A DNA stretch of 14,245 bases from Patescibacteria group bacterium UBA661 (GTDB lineage: Bacteria > Patescibacteriota > Minisyncoccia > Phycocordibacterales > UBA918), in the NCBI GenBank assembly GCA_002299465.1, contig DBNX01000022.1, positions 1-14,245 on the forward strand, read 5' to 3'. Positions 12,498-14,245 of the stretch are shown piece after piece (position 1 is the first letter of the stretch; each line of letters begins with the position of its first letter). The notes below the pieces were generated by a model. The model ran no database searches and had not been told where the DNA came from. It worked only from the letters and a program-made list of their open reading frames with translations. Both the position numbers and the translations under genes were made by a program.

Positions 12498-13018
12498 GAT
12501 GACGGTTTTATGCTAATGACGACAGTGGCATTACCTTCCCAAAAAGAGCCTAGACCTTGCCTGATTGATAAGTCGGTAAGGTTGGAATGATAGGGTAAAT
12601 GCTCTAACATTTCTGTGTACAGGCGAACTTGCTCATAACTACCGCTATAAGAGAAGGTCATTGTTATAAATTCCTCGTTAGTTTCTTGGTGGGTAATTTT
12701 GTCTAAGCCTGTAGTTTCGAGAGTGATCCCTGAGCGGTCGGCAAACAGCTCAAGCTCATTAAGGAGGGGAATGCTAGCGCCCTCATCACTAAAAAACGCC
12801 TGTGCCAAAAGGGCGCGATTAGGGGCGGAGTCTTGTACCAGCCGAGAAACTCGGCTATAAGTAGCCTCTTTCTCGTTGCGAGCTTGGAGTGATTCCATAT
12901 AAGTGGTCAGTGTTTGTCCCGACCTTTCGATCTGCCATACCAGAAAAAATAATAAGCCAAGCGAAACGACAAGGGCGATGATGGAGGCGAGGGCGATGTG
13001 TTTGGTTAGTTTGCTCAT
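12494..13018 (-). CDS. pilO: PilO-like type IV pilus assembly protein
   Basis: A 174-residue bitopic membrane protein. It has a short basic N-terminus (MSKLTKH), a membrane helix at about 8-30, a periplasm-side helix at about 32-65, and an alpha/beta region at about 85-172 (SIPLLNELELFADRSGITLETTGLD, then a beta strand with FSYSGSYEQVRLYTEML). That is the layout of PilO, which pairs with PilN and links the PilM ring to the outer parts of the machine. Sequence conservation in this family is low; the call rests on layout, size and position directly after pilN (3-nt gap). It overlaps the next gene by 4 nt. Confidence 0.75.
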   Translation of the reverse strand: MSKLTKHIALASIIALVVSLGLLFFLVWQIERSGQTLTTYMESLQARNEKEATYSRVSRLVQDSAPNRALLAQAFFSDEGASIPLLNELELFADRSGITLETTGLDKITHQETNEEFITMTFSYSGSYEQVRLYTEMLEHLPYHSNLTDLSIRQGLGSFWEGNATVVISIKPSS

Positions 13019-13021
13019 AAA

Positions 13022-13564
13022 TTATTTGTCAGATTTTAGAGTAACCCGAACCGTAAATTCAATATTACGATCTAGGGCTAGATTAGAAATCGGTAGCTCT
13101 ATTTTTTCAACCCGCGGATGATTTATCAGTATCTCACGGAAATCTGCCAGGTCTTGCCTGGTGTTGGCGGTGCCGTTGAGGGTAAGGTTTTCTACCGAGC
13201 CATCAGCAGCGCGACTCAATTCATAGGCGGTAATACCGACCCCGGGATTTGGCAGACTCGAAAAAAGGTTTATTACCTCAGTAAAAGTAACTTGCTCACT
13301 TTTTTTAATTAAACCCAGGGCTTGTCTGGTGGCGGTTACCAGAGAAGCAGTGGATAGATTGTGAGCATCGGCCTGGGCGATGGCTGCCTCAGCTTCTGTT
13401 TGGTAAGCAGAGATTTTTCCTTGCAGTAAGACATAAGTCGGCATAAGCAAAGACGCTACGATAAGTGAAGTGGAGGCAAGCAAAAACAGCCAAACACTAA
13501 TGACGCGCAGCCAGTACTCGCGTAGGATACTTTTTTTGGCAGATGGCGGAGTGAGATTTATCAT
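13022..13564 (-). CDS. pilN: PilN-like type IV pilus assembly protein
   Basis: A 180-residue bitopic protein. The N-terminal MINLTPPSAKKSI matches the PilN segment that binds the PilM groove (consensus INLLP). A membrane helix is at about 20-45, a helical stretch at 50-85, and an alpha/beta domain at 90-178 (VTFTEVINLFSSLPNPGVGI, LTLNGTANTRQDLADFREIL, VEKIELPISNL). This matches the Pfam fimbrial assembly PilN family. It starts 6 nt after the pilM stop, as in most type IV pilus operons. Confidence 0.87.
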   Translation of the reverse strand: MINLTPPSAKKSILREYWLRVISVWLFLLASTSLIVASLLMPTYVLLQGKISAYQTEAEAAIAQADAHNLSTASLVTATRQALGLIKKSEQVTFTEVINLFSSLPNPGVGITAYELSRAADGSVENLTLNGTANTRQDLADFREILINHPRVEKIELPISNLALDRNIEFTVRVTLKSDK

Positions 13565-13570
13565 ATTTAA

Positions 13571-14245
13571 TTAGATGGTTTTGCCAAGCGCTAGACCAAT
13601 GGCGGTGGCGTAACCGTAAGACAAATGCTTTTCAATTGGTGGCACCGCGTCTTTCATTACAAACACATTTTCCCACACATTTCCTCTAGTACAAGTTGCG
13701 CCGAGCGATTCGGTTAAGTATTCAGGCAGTCCTTTTAGGTTGGAGCTTCCACCACAAAGTATGATTTTACTGATATGGCGGTCGTTGGTGCGATTGTTTT
13801 CTCTGGTATGCCAATATTGCATACGAGTAGCGATTTCGTCTTTGATGACAGAGACAGTCGGAATTAGGGCATCATAGATTTTGGTATCGGTAATACCTCG
13901 AATTAAACCTTGATTATTTTTTAGGTCAGTTAACGTGGCTTCAGCCACGTTTTCACCAAGCACCCGTCGTAACATTTGAGAAATCTGATCGCCGCCAATA
14001 TCAATCGTTGACGTGTAAAGAAGCAAGCCATTTTTAACAATACCAACACCAGAGCGAGTCTTTCCAAAATCAACCAACATAATGGTGTCGTTGGCAGCGG
14101 CTTGTGGAATTACCGAGCGTGCCATCGCTTGCGCCTCGACCTCAAATGCCACCGGAGTTAATTCTGCTGATAGACAAGCTTCGTAATACTCCATAACAAC
14201 ATCACGTTGGTAGGCGGCGACAACCACACGGGAAGAGTTTTGCTT
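13571..14245 (-). CDS. pilM: PilM, actin-like ATPase of type IV pilus assembly (partial)
   Basis: The last 225 residues of PilM; the frame is open to the window's right edge, so a GTG at 14227 is not a real start. Visible parts of the actin/FtsA-like fold include VVVAAYQRDVVMEYYEACL, IMLVDFGKTRSGVGIVKNG (phosphate-binding strand-turn), IDIGGDQISQML, the second phosphate loop IILCGGSSNLKGLPEYL, and the C-terminal HLSYGYATAIGLALG. PilM forms a cytoplasmic ring that binds ATP and the PilN N-terminus. It lies directly upstream of pilN. The N-terminal third is outside the window. Confidence 0.9.
   Translation of the reverse strand, partial: KQNSSRVVVAAYQRDVVMEYYEACLSAELTPVAFEVEAQAMARSVIPQAAANDTIMLVDFGKTRSGVGIVKNGLLLYTSTIDIGGDQISQMLRRVLGENVAEATLTDLKNNQGLIRGITDTKIYDALIPTVSVIKDEIATRMQYWHTRENNRTNDRHISKIILCGGSSNLKGLPEYLTESLGATCTRGNVWENVFVMKDAVPPIEKHLSYGYATAIGLALGKTI

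Overview
The window looks like a chromosomal segment from a Candidate Phyla Radiation (Patescibacteria, probably Parcubacteria-like) genome. Genes are tightly packed, Shine-Dalgarno sites are few, and several TATAAT-like boxes lie 6-9 nt before the start codon. There is a ThrRS without the TGS domain, small inner-membrane type IV pilus genes, and a membrane-anchored protein of a type I associate with these genomes. This assignment is inference; no rRNA is present.

Positions 1-3980 hold the most interesting region. A partial gene on the minus strand (1-589) diverges from a compact plus-strand operon (650-3925). The operon encodes, in order, a LexA-like self-cleaving repressor, a CD-NTase (cGAS/DncV-like nucleotidyltransferase), a Cap15-type effector (two membrane segments plus beta-barrel), an unrecognised multi-spanning membrane protein, and a HEPN-like protein. 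Gaps are 3, 3 and 7 nt plus one 4-nt ATGA overlap, and a strong terminator follows. The CD-NTase plus Cap15 pair is a CBASS anti-phage module. The repressor and the two extra genes make it unusual. A palindrome (GTATA-N8-TATAC) lies across both divergent promoters and is the likely operator.

Positions 3981-5865 form a scar-like accessory region of hairpins and broken genes. It holds two direct copies of a structured ~90-nt element with a constant loop and compensatory stem changes (core 4134-4210 and 5543-5616). It also holds fragments of an IS3-type transposase, an ABC-F ATPase and a HIT hydrolase, one apparently intact P-loop kinase gene, and a small reading frame broken by a TAA.

Positions 5997-12000 hold housekeeping genes: a membrane-anchored hypothetical protein; a minus-strand zwf-gnd-pgl operon covering the whole oxidative pentose phosphate branch (glucose-6-phosphate to ribulose-5-phosphate); and thrS on the plus strand. 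Positions 12018-14245 hold the minus-strand end of a type IV pilus operon (pilM partial, pilN, pilO-like, and a proline-rich membrane protein).
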